Source: Acidobacteriota bacterium
Lineage (GTDB): Bacteria > Acidobacteriota > Terriglobia > Acidiferrales > UBA7541
DNA length: 64,000 nt
Assembly: GCA_003225315.1 (NCBI GenBank)
Contig: QHZD01000035.1
Coordinates: 32,111-96,110 of the forward strand
Direction: 5' to 3'
Both the position numbers and the translations under genes were made by a program. Of the stretch, positions 34,513 through 43,153 are shown in pieces (position 1 is the stretch's first letter; the number at the start of each line of letters is the position of its first letter). Under the pieces are notes generated by a model. It ran no database searches. It saw only the letters and a program-made list of their open reading frames with translations, and was not told the DNA's origin.

Positions 34513-36245
34513 TGCTGGCCTCCCGTCTTGACGACGTCGTGCGCGGGCGGCGGCAGGATCGGCGGCCGGTCCGTCGAACTCTCTTTTTTTTGCACTTCCA
34601 ATTCCGAAGTCAGAATGGCGGGCGAGGCCGCAGCAACGGGAACGGAGCCCGATTCCGCGCCGCAGTAACCGTTGAAAACCTCTGGCGTATCTCCCGTCGC
34701 AACAATCTTCGTTAGCGCCGCGAGCGGCGTGCCCACAATATCCACTCCCCGCACCAATTCGTCAGGCCGCCCATCGGGAAAAACTTTGTAGACCACCAGC
34801 GGCAACACTTGAAACGCCTGCGGCTGTCCGCGTCCGGTGAACGTAAATCCGCCGGCGATGTCGTCGATCAACAATCCAAACGGTTTGCCCTGCGCTTTGA
34901 TCAATTCAATCAGCTTGGCGCGGAGTTGCGCGTTCGTTACCGTTTTGCTGCTCTGCACGATCAGGTTGCCCTGGCGAGAAACCGGCGTGGCGCCGAGCTG
35001 CCGCCTGCCATGCCCGTTTGAATGCTGAAACCCGACCAGCGGCGAACGCGACATCTCGAAATTTTTCAGCACGCCGTGCTCGACCAGCGGCACGCGCTGC
35101 GCCGGCACGCCTTCGTCATCAAACTGGTAGTAGCCAAGAAGATCCTGCTTGCCGAGCTTTCTCATCGTCGTGTCGTCGGTGATGCTCAGAAATTCGGGCA
35201 GGATCTGCTCGCCCACTTTTTTCGAAAACGTTTGTCCCTCGGTCACATCTTTTTGGCGGTGGCCTTCGGCGCGATGCCCGAAGACTTCGTGGAAAAACAC
35301 CGCCGCGGCGCGTCCCGTCAGCAACGCCGGCCCCACTGTCGGATCGTTGATGGGCGCGGCGACCAGCCCTTCCAACTCCTTACGCATCGTCGCTTCCGCC
35401 GCGTACACCGCTTTATCGTCCGGCGCTTCCTTGGGATCGACCCAATCGAAATTGTAGTAGCGGTCGATGTCCATGCCGTCCGGCGCTTTGCCCTGGATGA
35501 ACAACTCCAGCCGATAGCGAATCTGCCCGAATTGCAGTTGCGTGCCCTCGCTGGTCACTTGATACGCGTTTTGCGCTTGCGCCGAGAACGTCACGATGGA
35601 ATTGATAATCGCCGGCGATTCGCGAAAGGCCTTGGTGTACGCACGGACTTTTTCCTCCCAAGGCTGGCGATCCACGGCGAGGGAAACCTGCGGTCCAATG
35701 GAGGTGTGCGGCTCTTCGCGCGAGAAATCCGGCGCGCGCCCTTCTGCCGTCTCTACTTTTACTTCTTTGCCCGTCTTGATCTTGATCAGCGCTTCGGACG
35801 CGGCCCGGTACTGTTTGTCGGTCTCCAGCCAAATCGTCCTGCGCAGCACTTCGGCATCATCGTCGATCGGCACGGGCGCAACCCCGCCGCTCTGCTGTTG
35901 CCGTTCGCCGACCTTGTGGGTGTTGTCGAGCTTGTAGTCGTTGACGCGAACCGAAACCTCCAGCCACCGGTTGCGGGCGGCGTTGCTGTTGAGCAGCGCA
36001 CCGTTCGAGCCGGACACATCCGCGCGCTGTGTCTCCGTTACCGTATATGCCAGGTAGTAGGCCGGCGGATCCAGCGTGCCCAAAGTCTTCATCGAGCGTT
36101 CCAGTTCCGCTTGCAGCGCCGCAAGCAGCGGCGAGCGCTTCGCCGGCGTGTCCGGTGGCGCGGCGTGCGCTGAATGCGCCATGCTGGAAAGGAGAGCAAG
36201 CGCACAAAGGAAGGGAGTCACGCAACTACGAATCGATATGCTCAA
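34509..36245 (-). CDS. TldD-like metalloprotease with signal peptide
   Basis: The 578-aa protein is the catalytic-type partner. The zinc motif HEVFGH (H319, E320, H323) is present, followed by the TldD core DEGVPAQRVPLVEHGVLKNFEMSRSP and GVDIVGTPLAALTKIVATGD. Known TldD/TldE pairs cleave small unfolded peptides inside a cytoplasmic barrel. Here the chain begins with a signal peptide (SCVTPFLCALALLSSMAHSAHA). The TTG at 36245 is chosen because GAGTGAGG stands 5 bases upstream and starts the signal; the frame stays open further upstream without a good site. Confidence 0.87.
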   Translation of the reverse strand: MSISIRSCVTPFLCALALLSSMAHSAHAAPPDTPAKRSPLLAALQAELERSMKTLGTLDPPAYYLAYTVTETQRADVSGSNGALLNSNAARNRWLEVSVRVNDYKLDNTHKVGERQQQSGGVAPVPIDDDAEVLRRTIWLETDKQYRAASEALIKIKTGKEVKVETAEGRAPDFSREEPHTSIGPQVSLAVDRQPWEEKVRAYTKAFRESPAIINSIVTFSAQAQNAYQVTSEGTQLQFGQIRYRLELFIQGKAPDGMDIDRYYNFDWVDPKEAPDDKAVYAAEATMRKELEGLVAAPINDPTVGPALLTGRAAAVFFHEVFGHRAEGHRQKDVTEGQTFSKKVGEQILPEFLSITDDTTMRKLGKQDLLGYYQFDDEGVPAQRVPLVEHGVLKNFEMSRSPLVGFQHSNGHGRRQLGATPVSRQGNLIVQSSKTVTNAQLRAKLIELIKAQGKPFGLLIDDIAGGFTFTGRGQPQAFQVLPLVVYKVFPDGRPDELVRGVDIVGTPLAALTKIVATGDTPEVFNGYCGAESGSVPVAAASPAILTSELEVQKKESSTDRPPILPPPAHDVVKTGGQQ

Positions 36246-36497
36246 GGATGCCTCACTCGGAATTAGACGGGACCGCGAAACATTCAGTGTACGCCACCGT
36301 TGCGGGTCGCACAAAGCAGGGAAAGAGAGCGCCGCTGATCAAATGACACTCGTTGGATGGCTGCACCGTGCTCGCGGTTGCACCCTCAAGGAAAAATCGT
36401 CCCTGCAACTCGGTGCGAGAATGAACGCCGTTGTTTCCAAAGCAACTCGTCGTGCGCTTCAGTTGAAGTGCGCCAAGGGCCGCGCCACAATTTCTTC

Positions 36498-36887
36498 ATG
36501 CGCTCTCTTGTCGGCCTTCTGGTATGTGCCGCCCTTTTCTTTGTCGTTTACCACTTCTTTTTGAAGAAAATGCCGGCGACTGACCAGGGCACGGCCTCAA
36601 CGCAGGCCATCACCCTGATCGGCGTTCGAAGCGACCTCCTGCAGATCGCCGAGGCGGAACGCGCCTACATCGCCATCAACGGCCATTGCGCTCCGCTCGA
36701 CGAGCTCATGTCCTCCGGTTCTCTTTCCATGACCCGCTCCGAGCGCGACGGCTACTCCTACTCCGTCGAATGTTTCGGCGGCGAATTCACGGCCGCTGCG
36801 CACCATTCGCCCGCACCTGCCAGCTCGCCCATTCGCTATCCCAATTTCGCCGTCGACGCCACCATGCAAGTCCACGAAATTGACTGA
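36498..36887 (+). CDS. small single-pass envelope protein, pilin-like layout
   Basis: The 129-aa protein has one N-terminal membrane helix (RSLVGLLVCAALFFVVYHFF) and a soluble domain with ERAYIAINGHCAPLDEL and YSYSVECFGG, each with one Cys that could form a disulfide. The pattern (helix, residues resembling a pilin alpha-1 region, two late Cys) recalls minor pilin-like proteins, but the prepilin cleavage motif is not evident. Function unknown. The ATG at 36498 is chosen because it begins the helix; upstream codons lie in the divergent promoter region of the TldD-like gene. Confidence 0.6.
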   Translation: MRSLVGLLVCAALFFVVYHFFLKKMPATDQGTASTQAITLIGVRSDLLQIAEAERAYIAINGHCAPLDELMSSGSLSMTRSERDGYSYSVECFGGEFTAAAHHSPAPASSPIRYPNFAVDATMQVHEID

Positions 36888-37011
36888 CCACCGGTGAGGA
36901 GTGGCATCTGTCCTGAGCAGCACACGGGAGAGACTTCACTCATAACTTCCGGGAACTTTTCCTGTTGACTCCGCGTACCTCTCATTGAAAGCGGTTCCCC
37001 CAACAAAACGC

Positions 37012-37028
37012 GCCCGCCGGCGGCGGGC
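37012..37028 (+). repeat. 7-bp GC hairpin before the DUF6249-like gene
   Basis: GCCCGCC and GGCGGGC enclose GGC, ending about 10 bases before the GAAGGA ribosome-binding region. It may affect translation. Confidence 0.4.
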
Positions 37029-37057
37029 GACCAAACGAAGGAAAGAAGGATCACACT

Positions 37058-37414
37058 ATGGGCGGAGAATTGATTGGATTGGTGGCCGTGACGCTGGGGA
37101 TGGGTGTCCCCCTCGGCGCACTGTATACGTATTACCGGGTCCGCAAGCTTCGAAGCGAAGAGCGGCTCGCGGCGATTGCCCGCGGAGTCGACATTCCGAT
37201 GGAGCCTGAGTTGAACCAAGCGGCGCGTTCCCGGCGCTCCGGCATTTTGCTGGTCAGCGGAGCGCTTGGCTACATCGCGACTTTTGGATTGATTGCCAGC
37301 ATCCAAGCGGACCGCGACATCTGGACCGTTGCAGCGTTCGGCATCATTCCCCTTGCGGTTGGACTCGGCTACTTCGTGGACTGGTCCATGATTCGCCGCG
37401 ACGCCCGCGCCTGA
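37058..37414 (+). CDS. small membrane protein, DUF6249-like
   Basis: The 118-aa protein has three hydrophobic segments (about 4-24, 62-82, 88-108) with a charged linker RKLRSEERLAAIARGVDIPMEP between the first two. The linker pattern (RxxE-RLAAIARG-D-P) is typical of DUF6249 proteins. These often accompany sigma-factor or membrane-stress genes, but none is next to it here. GAAGGA lies upstream of the ATG. Function unknown. Confidence 0.65.
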   Translation: MGGELIGLVAVTLGMGVPLGALYTYYRVRKLRSEERLAAIARGVDIPMEPELNQAARSRRSGILLVSGALGYIATFGLIASIQADRDIWTVAAFGIIPLAVGLGYFVDWSMIRRDARA

Positions 37415-37450
37415 GAGCAGAGAAATTCACCCGGCGCTCGAATGAAAAAC

Positions 37451-37490
37451 GCGGATCGGTCTTCACATTTTCTGTAGAAGGCCGATCCGC
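37451..37490. terminator. bidirectional terminator between convergent genes
   Basis: GCGGATCGG at 37451-37459 and CCGATCCGC at 37482-37490 form a strong stem that can be extended by CTTC/GAAG. It lies between the stop codons of the DUF6249-like gene and the GDYXXLXY gene, with AT-rich flanks on both sides. Confidence 0.75.
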
Positions 37491-37493
37491 AAT

Positions 37494-38024
37494 TCATTTG
37501 ATTTCGAGCGGTGTGAACTTGTCTCCGCGCTTCACTGCCAGCCGGATGGGACGTGGCGGGCCCTTCTTCGGAACGGTTACCTCGACCCACAATTCTTCGC
37601 CTTGCTGCCGCCGCGAAGGATCGACTGCGTGTTCCGGCAAAAAATAAGCCACCGGCTCGCTGAGGGCCGCTACCAGATCTCCGTTGCGCGCCCTCCATCT
37701 CGTCACGCTCAGGCCGGTCGGTTGGAGTGATGGGCTTGCCACCAAGTGTCCATTCTCGGCGTGCAAATAAACATCCCGCATGTCGCCCCAGAAGTTACCT
37801 TGAATTGATTTCGGCGGCTGGGAAGCACCGTAGACTCGATCCGCATCCACGCGCAATCGCACGCTCAAATACCGGCCGCGAATCGGCAGGTCAGGATCGT
37901 AAGCCACGGTCTGCGCCCAGACCCGCGGAAAGCGCGCGCGATCGATGGCATATTTCGCCGCCAGGCTCGCGACAATCGCCAGTTGTAGCACCGCCAGAAG
38001 AACCCCCTTGCGTGAGAGTTTCAT
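37494..38024 (-). CDS. GDYXXLXY domain membrane protein
   Basis: The 176-aa protein has one N-terminal membrane helix (GVLLAVLQLAIVASLAAKYA) and the core LPIRGRYLSVRLRV, the equivalent of the GDYxxLxY motif, followed by a beta-rich domain. The family is regularly encoded with DUF2157 membrane proteins, as here: the ATG overlaps the DUF2157 stop (ATGA), with GGGAGGAA upstream. Role unknown; envelope location is inferred from the helix. Confidence 0.8.
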   Translation of the reverse strand: MKLSRKGVLLAVLQLAIVASLAAKYAIDRARFPRVWAQTVAYDPDLPIRGRYLSVRLRVDADRVYGASQPPKSIQGNFWGDMRDVYLHAENGHLVASPSLQPTGLSVTRWRARNGDLVAALSEPVAYFLPEHAVDPSRRQQGEELWVEVTVPKKGPPRPIRLAVKRGDKFTPLEIK

Positions 38025-39187
38025 AGCGTTCCTCCCGCGACTCGCGCCACCAGTTGCCGCCGCGTTCGCTCCAGCGCCCATCCGCCAAACAGGAACAGCA
38101 CGCCCAGCCCGATCAGGCTCGCGGAACGTCCGAGCTTATCCATCACGTCCGAGAAATAGAAAATGATAACGGTGAGCGCGAAACCCGCGACTCCCAGGTT
38201 GATGCGCTCTCGCCTCCGGTCCACCAGTCCCCACGCCACCATGGCGAGCGCCCCGACTCCGGCCCAAAAATACGGGCCTAGAGAATTCCACGCAAATATC
38301 GGCAGCTTGTCACTGGCATTTCCATTCCTGGCGTGAAATGTTCCAATCACCAGAACCCAGACCGCCGCCACTGCGTTTGTCCACGCCGCTTTCTTGCGCA
38401 GCACATAAGCCAATGCCATAGGCCCGCAGATCGCGATAGCCCAGCCAGTAATTTGCAGAAAGGAGGAAACGTGTGGGCGATTCTGCCACCATCCCCAGTA
38501 TCCCCGGCCTTCGACAAATGCCCAGAGGCTGAGAGGCAATACGGCAAGCCCGCCGATCCACGCGAGCGCGCGGCGCGTGCTGGAGTCTTCCTGGCTCGTT
38601 CTGACGCTCAAGTAGGTGATTGCGATCAGCACGAGCGCTTCGGTGATCAACCGGTTGCTCACCGCAAATCCCTGGGTACGCACTTCCCACTCGCCTACAA
38701 GCCATCCAGGCACGAGCAATGCCAGTAGCGCCGCTTGCGTCCAATGCCGCAGCAGAAGCCACCCGGCAAGCGCGCCGATCGCCCACATCAGAATGCCGCT
38801 TGGCCAATGCTCCTGCAGATTGAAAATTTGCGCGGTCAGAAAAATCCCCGCGCCGACGCAAACGGTCCCGATGGCGTAGAACGTTGTTGAGAGCGCCGGG
38901 AATCGCTCCTGCGTGAATGCCCCGGCAAGAGGAAACACTGCCGCCAGGATCATGACCAGCGTAAAACGCCACGCCGGCGAAAGCTCATCCCAGTGCGCGG
39001 CCACGAACAGCAAGACACCCGCGCAAAGCAGCAGCCCGCCGAGTGCCACGGCCAGCAGCACAGGCCAGCGCAGACGCTCGCCAGAACTCTCCGACTCCTC
39101 AAATGTTCGAATGCGCGACGCCGTGCCTGCATCCACCACCCCGGCTGAAACCCATCGCTCCAGCCGTTTCTTCAGTGAATCGGCCAT
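38021..39187 (-). CDS. DUF2157 domain integral membrane protein
   Basis: The 388-aa protein starts with a short soluble DUF2157 segment (LKKRLERWVSAGVVDAGTASRIRTFE) and continues with about ten to twelve hydrophobic helices. It is translated together with the GDYXXLXY protein. GGAGGG lies before the ATG. Function unknown. Confidence 0.8.
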   Translation of the reverse strand: MADSLKKRLERWVSAGVVDAGTASRIRTFEESESSGERLRWPVLLAVALGGLLLCAGVLLFVAAHWDELSPAWRFTLVMILAAVFPLAGAFTQERFPALSTTFYAIGTVCVGAGIFLTAQIFNLQEHWPSGILMWAIGALAGWLLLRHWTQAALLALLVPGWLVGEWEVRTQGFAVSNRLITEALVLIAITYLSVRTSQEDSSTRRALAWIGGLAVLPLSLWAFVEGRGYWGWWQNRPHVSSFLQITGWAIAICGPMALAYVLRKKAAWTNAVAAVWVLVIGTFHARNGNASDKLPIFAWNSLGPYFWAGVGALAMVAWGLVDRRRERINLGVAGFALTVIIFYFSDVMDKLGRSASLIGLGVLFLFGGWALERTRRQLVARVAGGTL

Positions 39188-39245
39188 GCGAGGCCCTCCT
39201 CTCGCCAGCTACTTTTCGCCAGCAGAACATACTGGCGCTTCTTGC

Positions 39246-39443
39246 TCACGGCGCGCGCTTTTGGTCCACCACCAGCACGCCGGCTTCGGCGTAGTTCGTT
39301 GCCGGTACATCATGAAACGATACGTGAATGTTCTCCCGCTTGGCCTTGCCATCTTCGATTAGCACGGTCGTGACGCGCTCCGCGATTTTCCGTTTTTGCT
39401 CCGGCGTCCGGCCTTCTACCCAGGTAACCTGCACGTGCGGCAT
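39246..39443 (-). CDS. 4-oxalocrotonate tautomerase family protein
   Basis: The 65-aa protein has the length and form of a tautomerase subunit with the catalytic proline right after the initiator (MPHVQVTW) and the later TPEQKRKIAERVTTVLIEDG helix. Family members assemble as hexamers and shift double bonds in unsaturated keto acids. The ATG at 39443 follows AAGGAGGAAA. The upstream part of the open frame is non-coding. Confidence 0.82.
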   Translation of the reverse strand: MPHVQVTWVEGRTPEQKRKIAERVTTVLIEDGKAKRENIHVSFHDVPATNYAEAGVLVVDQKRAP

Positions 39444-39543
39444 GTCTCTTTCCTCCTTAGAACGGGCAACTTCGTATTTCTTGCATGCAATCTCAGGCAT
39501 TCTATCCGCCGCCGCGGTTCGCGCAAAGTCCACGGTGTCCATG

Positions 39544-39552
39544 TGCTAGAAT
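39544..39552 (+). promoter_or_regulatory. extended -10 promoter of the zinc-ribbon gene, almost leaderless
   Basis: TGC-TAGAAT lies only 9 bases before the ATG at 39562 and there is no ribosome-binding site between. Transcription would begin within a few bases of the start codon. Confidence 0.6.
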
Positions 39553-39561
39553 TATCTGCTC

Positions 39562-40338
39562 ATGCATCCCGCCATTCCTCACCTGATCGAACTGCAGCGC
39601 GTGGACCACCAGATTGCCGTCCTGCGCGCGGAACTGGAAGCGTTTCCAAAACGCATCCGCGAAGCGGAAACCAAACTCGGTGGCGCCCGCGCCGGTGTTG
39701 CTTCCGCGAAAGAGGCGTACACGCAGATCATCACGGAACGCAAGAAGTTCGAGCTTGACGTGCAGCAGTGGAAAGACCGCGCGCGGAAATACCGCGATCA
39801 GAGCGGCGCCGTAAAGACCAACGAAGCTTTCAAGGCTTTGCAACATGAAATCGCGAACGCCGAAGCCGAAGTTGCCAAAGCCGAAGACCGCCAACTGGAA
39901 GTAATGATGGCCGCGGAAGAAACTGAACGCCGCGTGAAGATCGCGGAGTCGCGGCTGAAAGAGGCCGAGCAGGCCGTCACCGCGGAGCGAAAAGAGATTC
40001 AGGCGCAAGGCACGGAGAAAAAGAAACAACTAGATGCCGCTACCGTCGAACGCGAAAAAATCATTGCGCCAGTACCGGAAGATTTGCGCGAACTTTACGC
40101 GCGCATCGCCAAGCGCCACAATGGCACGGCTATGGCCGAAGCTCGCGACGGGCAGTGCCGCGGCTGCGGAATGCGCGTCTTGCCACACATTCTTCAGGAA
40201 CTGGCTACGGAAACCAACGAAGAAGTCTTCCGCTGCGAAAGCTGCGGCCTTATTCTTTACACCTTGGAACCAATCCCGGTCGCGAATTCCGAGGTTGGTT
40301 CCGCAAATACATCCTCGGCGGCTTCGACAAATTCCTGA
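39562..40338 (+). CDS. coiled-coil protein with C4 zinc ribbon
   Basis: The 258-aa protein is mostly a long helical hairpin (about residues 5-180, Glu/Lys/Ala-rich heptads) followed by a C4 zinc ribbon (CRGCGMRV and FRCESCGLILY, about 195-230). This layout matches the widespread zinc-ribbon coiled-coil family related to CT398, proposed to bind nucleic acid or flagellar/secretion partners. It overlaps the RNase HI gene by one base (TGATG), so the two are co-translated. Confidence 0.8.
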   Translation: MHPAIPHLIELQRVDHQIAVLRAELEAFPKRIREAETKLGGARAGVASAKEAYTQIITERKKFELDVQQWKDRARKYRDQSGAVKTNEAFKALQHEIANAEAEVAKAEDRQLEVMMAAEETERRVKIAESRLKEAEQAVTAERKEIQAQGTEKKKQLDAATVEREKIIAPVPEDLRELYARIAKRHNGTAMAEARDGQCRGCGMRVLPHILQELATETNEEVFRCESCGLILYTLEPIPVANSEVGSANTSSAASTNS

Positions 40339-41051
40339 TGCCGCGCCGACCGCCAACTTCCCGTGGAAAAGATTTGTTCGCCGACTCTCCCGCGGAGCCC
40401 AAGCCGGCCGCAGCGGCGCATCGCGCGAACATTGACGGCGGCTCGCGCGGCAATCCCGGGCCCGCTGCGTACGGCGTGGTGATACGCGATGGGCGCGGCG
40501 AAATCGTCGCCAAGCTGAAAAAATATATTGGCCGCATGACCAACAACGTCGCCGAATATTACGGATTGATCGCGGCGATGGACTACGCGCAATCACACGC
40601 GATTCGCGCGCTGCGCATCGAGAGCGATTCCGAACTTCTCGTCAAACAAATGCGCGGACTGTACAAAGTGAAAAGCGAGGATCTGCGGCCGCTTTTCGAG
40701 CGCGCACAAAAAATGTCGAAAGGATTCGATCCCTTTCGCATCGAGCACGTTTACCGCGAGCAGAACCGCGAAGCCGACGCGCTCGCCAACGAAGCGCTGG
40801 ATGAAACCGAAGGAAAAGCTTCCGGCTCGGCAGCGGCAAAAAAAACTGAATTGGCTGGCTCCAAAACCTCGTCGGCCAGCCCGAAATCTGAACCGGCTAG
40901 ATCGAAAACTGAAGCCGTTAGCTCCAAACCGGAGCCGCGAAAGATTCAGGCGCGTTTCCGAGGAGGAGTTCTTTACCTCCTGGAAGACGTCGAATTGCCG
41001 GACGGCATGGTCGTCGACGTTTCCATTCACCTGCGCCCAAAACCTGTATAA
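40338..41051 (+). CDS. RNase HI family protein with DUF104-like C-terminal domain
   Basis: The 237-aa protein has an RNase HI domain (about 30-155): the four acidic residues lie in NIDGGSRGNPGP, NNVAEYYGLIAAM, RIESDSELLVKQ and READALANEA. A linker of four or five SK-T/P-E units follows (about 160-200), then RFRGGVLYLLEDVELPDGMVVDVSI. This last part closely follows the DUF104 (AF2212-like) antitoxin pattern. The enzyme removes RNA from RNA:DNA hybrids; the tail may mediate protein contact. It starts inside the zinc-ribbon stop codon. Confidence 0.85.
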   Translation: MPRRPPTSRGKDLFADSPAEPKPAAAAHRANIDGGSRGNPGPAAYGVVIRDGRGEIVAKLKKYIGRMTNNVAEYYGLIAAMDYAQSHAIRALRIESDSELLVKQMRGLYKVKSEDLRPLFERAQKMSKGFDPFRIEHVYREQNREADALANEALDETEGKASGSAAAKKTELAGSKTSSASPKSEPARSKTEAVSSKPEPRKIQARFRGGVLYLLEDVELPDGMVVDVSIHLRPKPV

Positions 41052-41089
41052 GTCCTTCCCGCCGCAAATTTTCTTGTAGCGTCCTAAAA

Positions 41090-42124
41090 TTATTTCAGAA
41101 CGTAACTTCTGTAAAGAGTGTCGCGTTGCGCGGGAATGAAGCCGGCGTCGGAGATGACGCGGCGGAGTTCGCTTTCATTGGTGCGATTTTTCACGCCGGC
41201 GGCAAAGACCACGTTTTCTTCAATTAGAATGCTGCCGACGTCGTCGGCGCCGAATTGCAAGCCAATCTGACAGACTTTGATCCCGGGCGTCAGCCAACTG
41301 GACTGGATATGGTCGATGTTGTCGAGATATAGGCGGCTGACGGCGAGCGTTTTCAGATAATCCACGGCCGTGGTTTCCTGCACTTTTTTTCCGAGGGCGG
41401 TATTTTCAGCGGCAAACATCCAGGGAATGAACGCGGTGAAACCGCCGGTATCTTCCTGAATGCGCCGCAAGCGTTCAAGATGGTTGACGCGATGGCGGAG
41501 CTCCTCGCCGCAGCCAAACATCATGGTGGCGGTGGTGCGCAGTCCCAGCGAATGGGCGACGCGGTGCATTTCTTCCCAGTCGTCGCTGGTGCATTTTAGC
41601 CGCGCAATTTTCGCGCGGACTTCATCGTCGAGAATTTCCGCGCCACCACCGGGAATGGATTGCAGACCCGCATCCATCAAGCGTTGAATCGTTTCGCGAA
41701 TGCTGATTTCACTGACTTCCGCGATGCACAGGATTTCCGGCGCGGAAAAACAATGCAGATGGACTTGCGGATAGCGCGCTTTTAAGGAGCGCAGCAAATT
41801 TTCGTAATAGCCGATTTGCAAGTCCGGGTGCAGGCCACCCTGGAGCAAAATGCCGGTGCCGCCAAGTTCCAGCATTTCGTCGATTTTCTTATAGATTTCC
41901 TCGAACGGCAGAATGTAGCCGTCTTTCGCGCCGAGCGGGCGGTAGAACGCGCAAAAGGAACAATACTCGGTGCAGAAATTGGTGTAGTTGATGTTGCGGT
42001 CGATCTGGTAGGTGACGACGCGAGGATCGTTTTTCTTCAGGCGAAATTGATGAGCTTCCATGCCGATGCCGAGGAGATCGTCGGATTCGAGCATGTCCAG
42101 AGCTTGTTGTTTGGTCAGTGCCAA
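41090..42124 (-). CDS. mqnC: cyclic dehypoxanthinyl futalosine synthase (radical SAM)
   Basis: The 344-aa enzyme cyclises dehypoxanthinyl futalosine in the futalosine route to menaquinone. The radical SAM cluster motif is CTEYCSFCAFYRP (CxxxCxxC) after RNINYTNF. GTGILLQGGLHPDLQI, IPGGGAEIL and SSWLTPGIKVCQIGLQFGADDVGS are typical of MqnC/MqnE. TTG start with GAAGGA six bases upstream. It lies behind mqnA with a palindromic repeat between. Confidence 0.93.
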   Translation of the reverse strand: MALTKQQALDMLESDDLLGIGMEAHQFRLKKNDPRVVTYQIDRNINYTNFCTEYCSFCAFYRPLGAKDGYILPFEEIYKKIDEMLELGGTGILLQGGLHPDLQIGYYENLLRSLKARYPQVHLHCFSAPEILCIAEVSEISIRETIQRLMDAGLQSIPGGGAEILDDEVRAKIARLKCTSDDWEEMHRVAHSLGLRTTATMMFGCGEELRHRVNHLERLRRIQEDTGGFTAFIPWMFAAENTALGKKVQETTAVDYLKTLAVSRLYLDNIDHIQSSWLTPGIKVCQIGLQFGADDVGSILIEENVVFAAGVKNRTNESELRRVISDAGFIPAQRDTLYRSYVLK

Positions 42125-42176
42125 GTTGTTTCCTTCAATTGCCCAATTCCACTGATATTACTGCGCCTAGCTAACT

Positions 42177-42198
42177 GGGGCACAGCATGCTGCGCCCC
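42177..42198. repeat. palindromic repeat, copy 2
   Basis: GGGGCACAGCA and TGCTGCGCCCC pair with one mismatch. It shares CAGCATGCTGCGC with the copy at 12364-12379. It lies between mqnA and mqnC. Confidence 0.7.
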
Positions 42199-42221
42199 TA
42201 CAAAGGCTTAGAAAGTTTCGT

Positions 42222-43133
42222 TTACAATTTCACGGCTTCCGCTTTCGTTGCAGCCCACTCGATCGGCTTGGATCGCGGGATCAAGCCGAGGTTTGCTGCG
42301 TGCGTGAAATACAGTTCCAGCCCGCGGCGATTTTCTTCGTCAAGCGAACAGTCAATATTATGCCGCAAGTACGACTCGAGAGTGGGTTGCGGCAATTCCA
42401 ATTCGCGCGCGGCGTCGAAGCAGATTTCGGGGATGCGCGACAAACCGAAATCACGGGAGGCGAGGAAATCCGCGGCCGCTTCCGGAGTGGCGACGTCTCG
42501 CCGCGCGGCCCAGACTGCAAGGACAGCGGGCAGTCCCGTCAGACTCCGCCATTCGCCAACGACGTCATAAACGTAGAGAATTTCCGCGCTGGTGATTCCC
42601 AGCGTGCCTGCCTGGCAAATGGTTTGGCCTTCCGTGCCGGTCCAACTTTCTTTTTCCATTCCCATGCTTATGCGCAAGGCGGGATCGCCGATTATCAGGG
42701 CCGCGTCCGCTTGCTGCAACATCGCGGGCAAGTCCGGCTGAGATTCAAAAAATTGCGGCGCGATTTTCCACTTTTCCGGGCACAGGATGCGCGTCAGCGT
42801 TTGCGTGCTGCGCGAACCGGCATCCAGCGCAAAGCGCTTCACCAGTTCGATGGGCTTCTTCGCAATGACCAATAGGCTGCGCACGTGCTTTTTCGAGGCG
42901 ATGGCCATGTCCGGCAGGATCACCAGATCCTCAATGCGCTGGTATTCGATGGCGGGAATGATGGCTACGTCGGCGCGGCCAGAGCGCAAATCCTCGGCGC
43001 ATTGCGAAGGGACGGTGAAGGACAAATCGTACTTGCCGCGCAGCGGGCCGTTGGTGAAACCCCAGACGAGCGGCGCGGTGTTGAGATATTGCACGATAGA
43101 GATGCGAAGCTTGGTCACGGTTCGAGGGCTCAC
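42222..43133 (-). CDS. mqnA: chorismate dehydratase
   Basis: The 303-aa enzyme dehydrates chorismate to 3-[(1-carboxyvinyl)oxy]benzoate, the first step of the futalosine menaquinone pathway. It has the periplasmic-binding-protein-like fold with RISIVQYLNTAPLVWGF at the start and SGRADVAIIPAIEYQRI and DAALIIGDPALR later. A GTG at 43133 sits 11 bases after an extended -10; a second GTG at 43118, right before the conserved TKLRIS, is the alternative. mqnB and mqnD are not in the window. Confidence 0.92.
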   Translation of the reverse strand: MSPRTVTKLRISIVQYLNTAPLVWGFTNGPLRGKYDLSFTVPSQCAEDLRSGRADVAIIPAIEYQRIEDLVILPDMAIASKKHVRSLLVIAKKPIELVKRFALDAGSRSTQTLTRILCPEKWKIAPQFFESQPDLPAMLQQADAALIIGDPALRISMGMEKESWTGTEGQTICQAGTLGITSAEILYVYDVVGEWRSLTGLPAVLAVWAARRDVATPEAAADFLASRDFGLSRIPEICFDAARELELPQPTLESYLRHNIDCSLDEENRRGLELYFTHAANLGLIPRSKPIEWAATKAEAVKL

Positions 43134-43144
43134 GCTTAAGTTCC

Positions 43145-43153
43145 AGTATAACA
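43145..43153 (-). promoter_or_regulatory. extended -10 promoter of mqnA, almost leaderless
   Basis: On the minus strand TGT-TATACT precedes the GTG at 43133 by 11 bases. No ribosome-binding site is visible between them. Confidence 0.5.

Noticed and set aside
35022..36173. A 383-codon plus-strand frame
   Set aside because: Antisense to the TldD-like gene, which has the zinc motif and family core.
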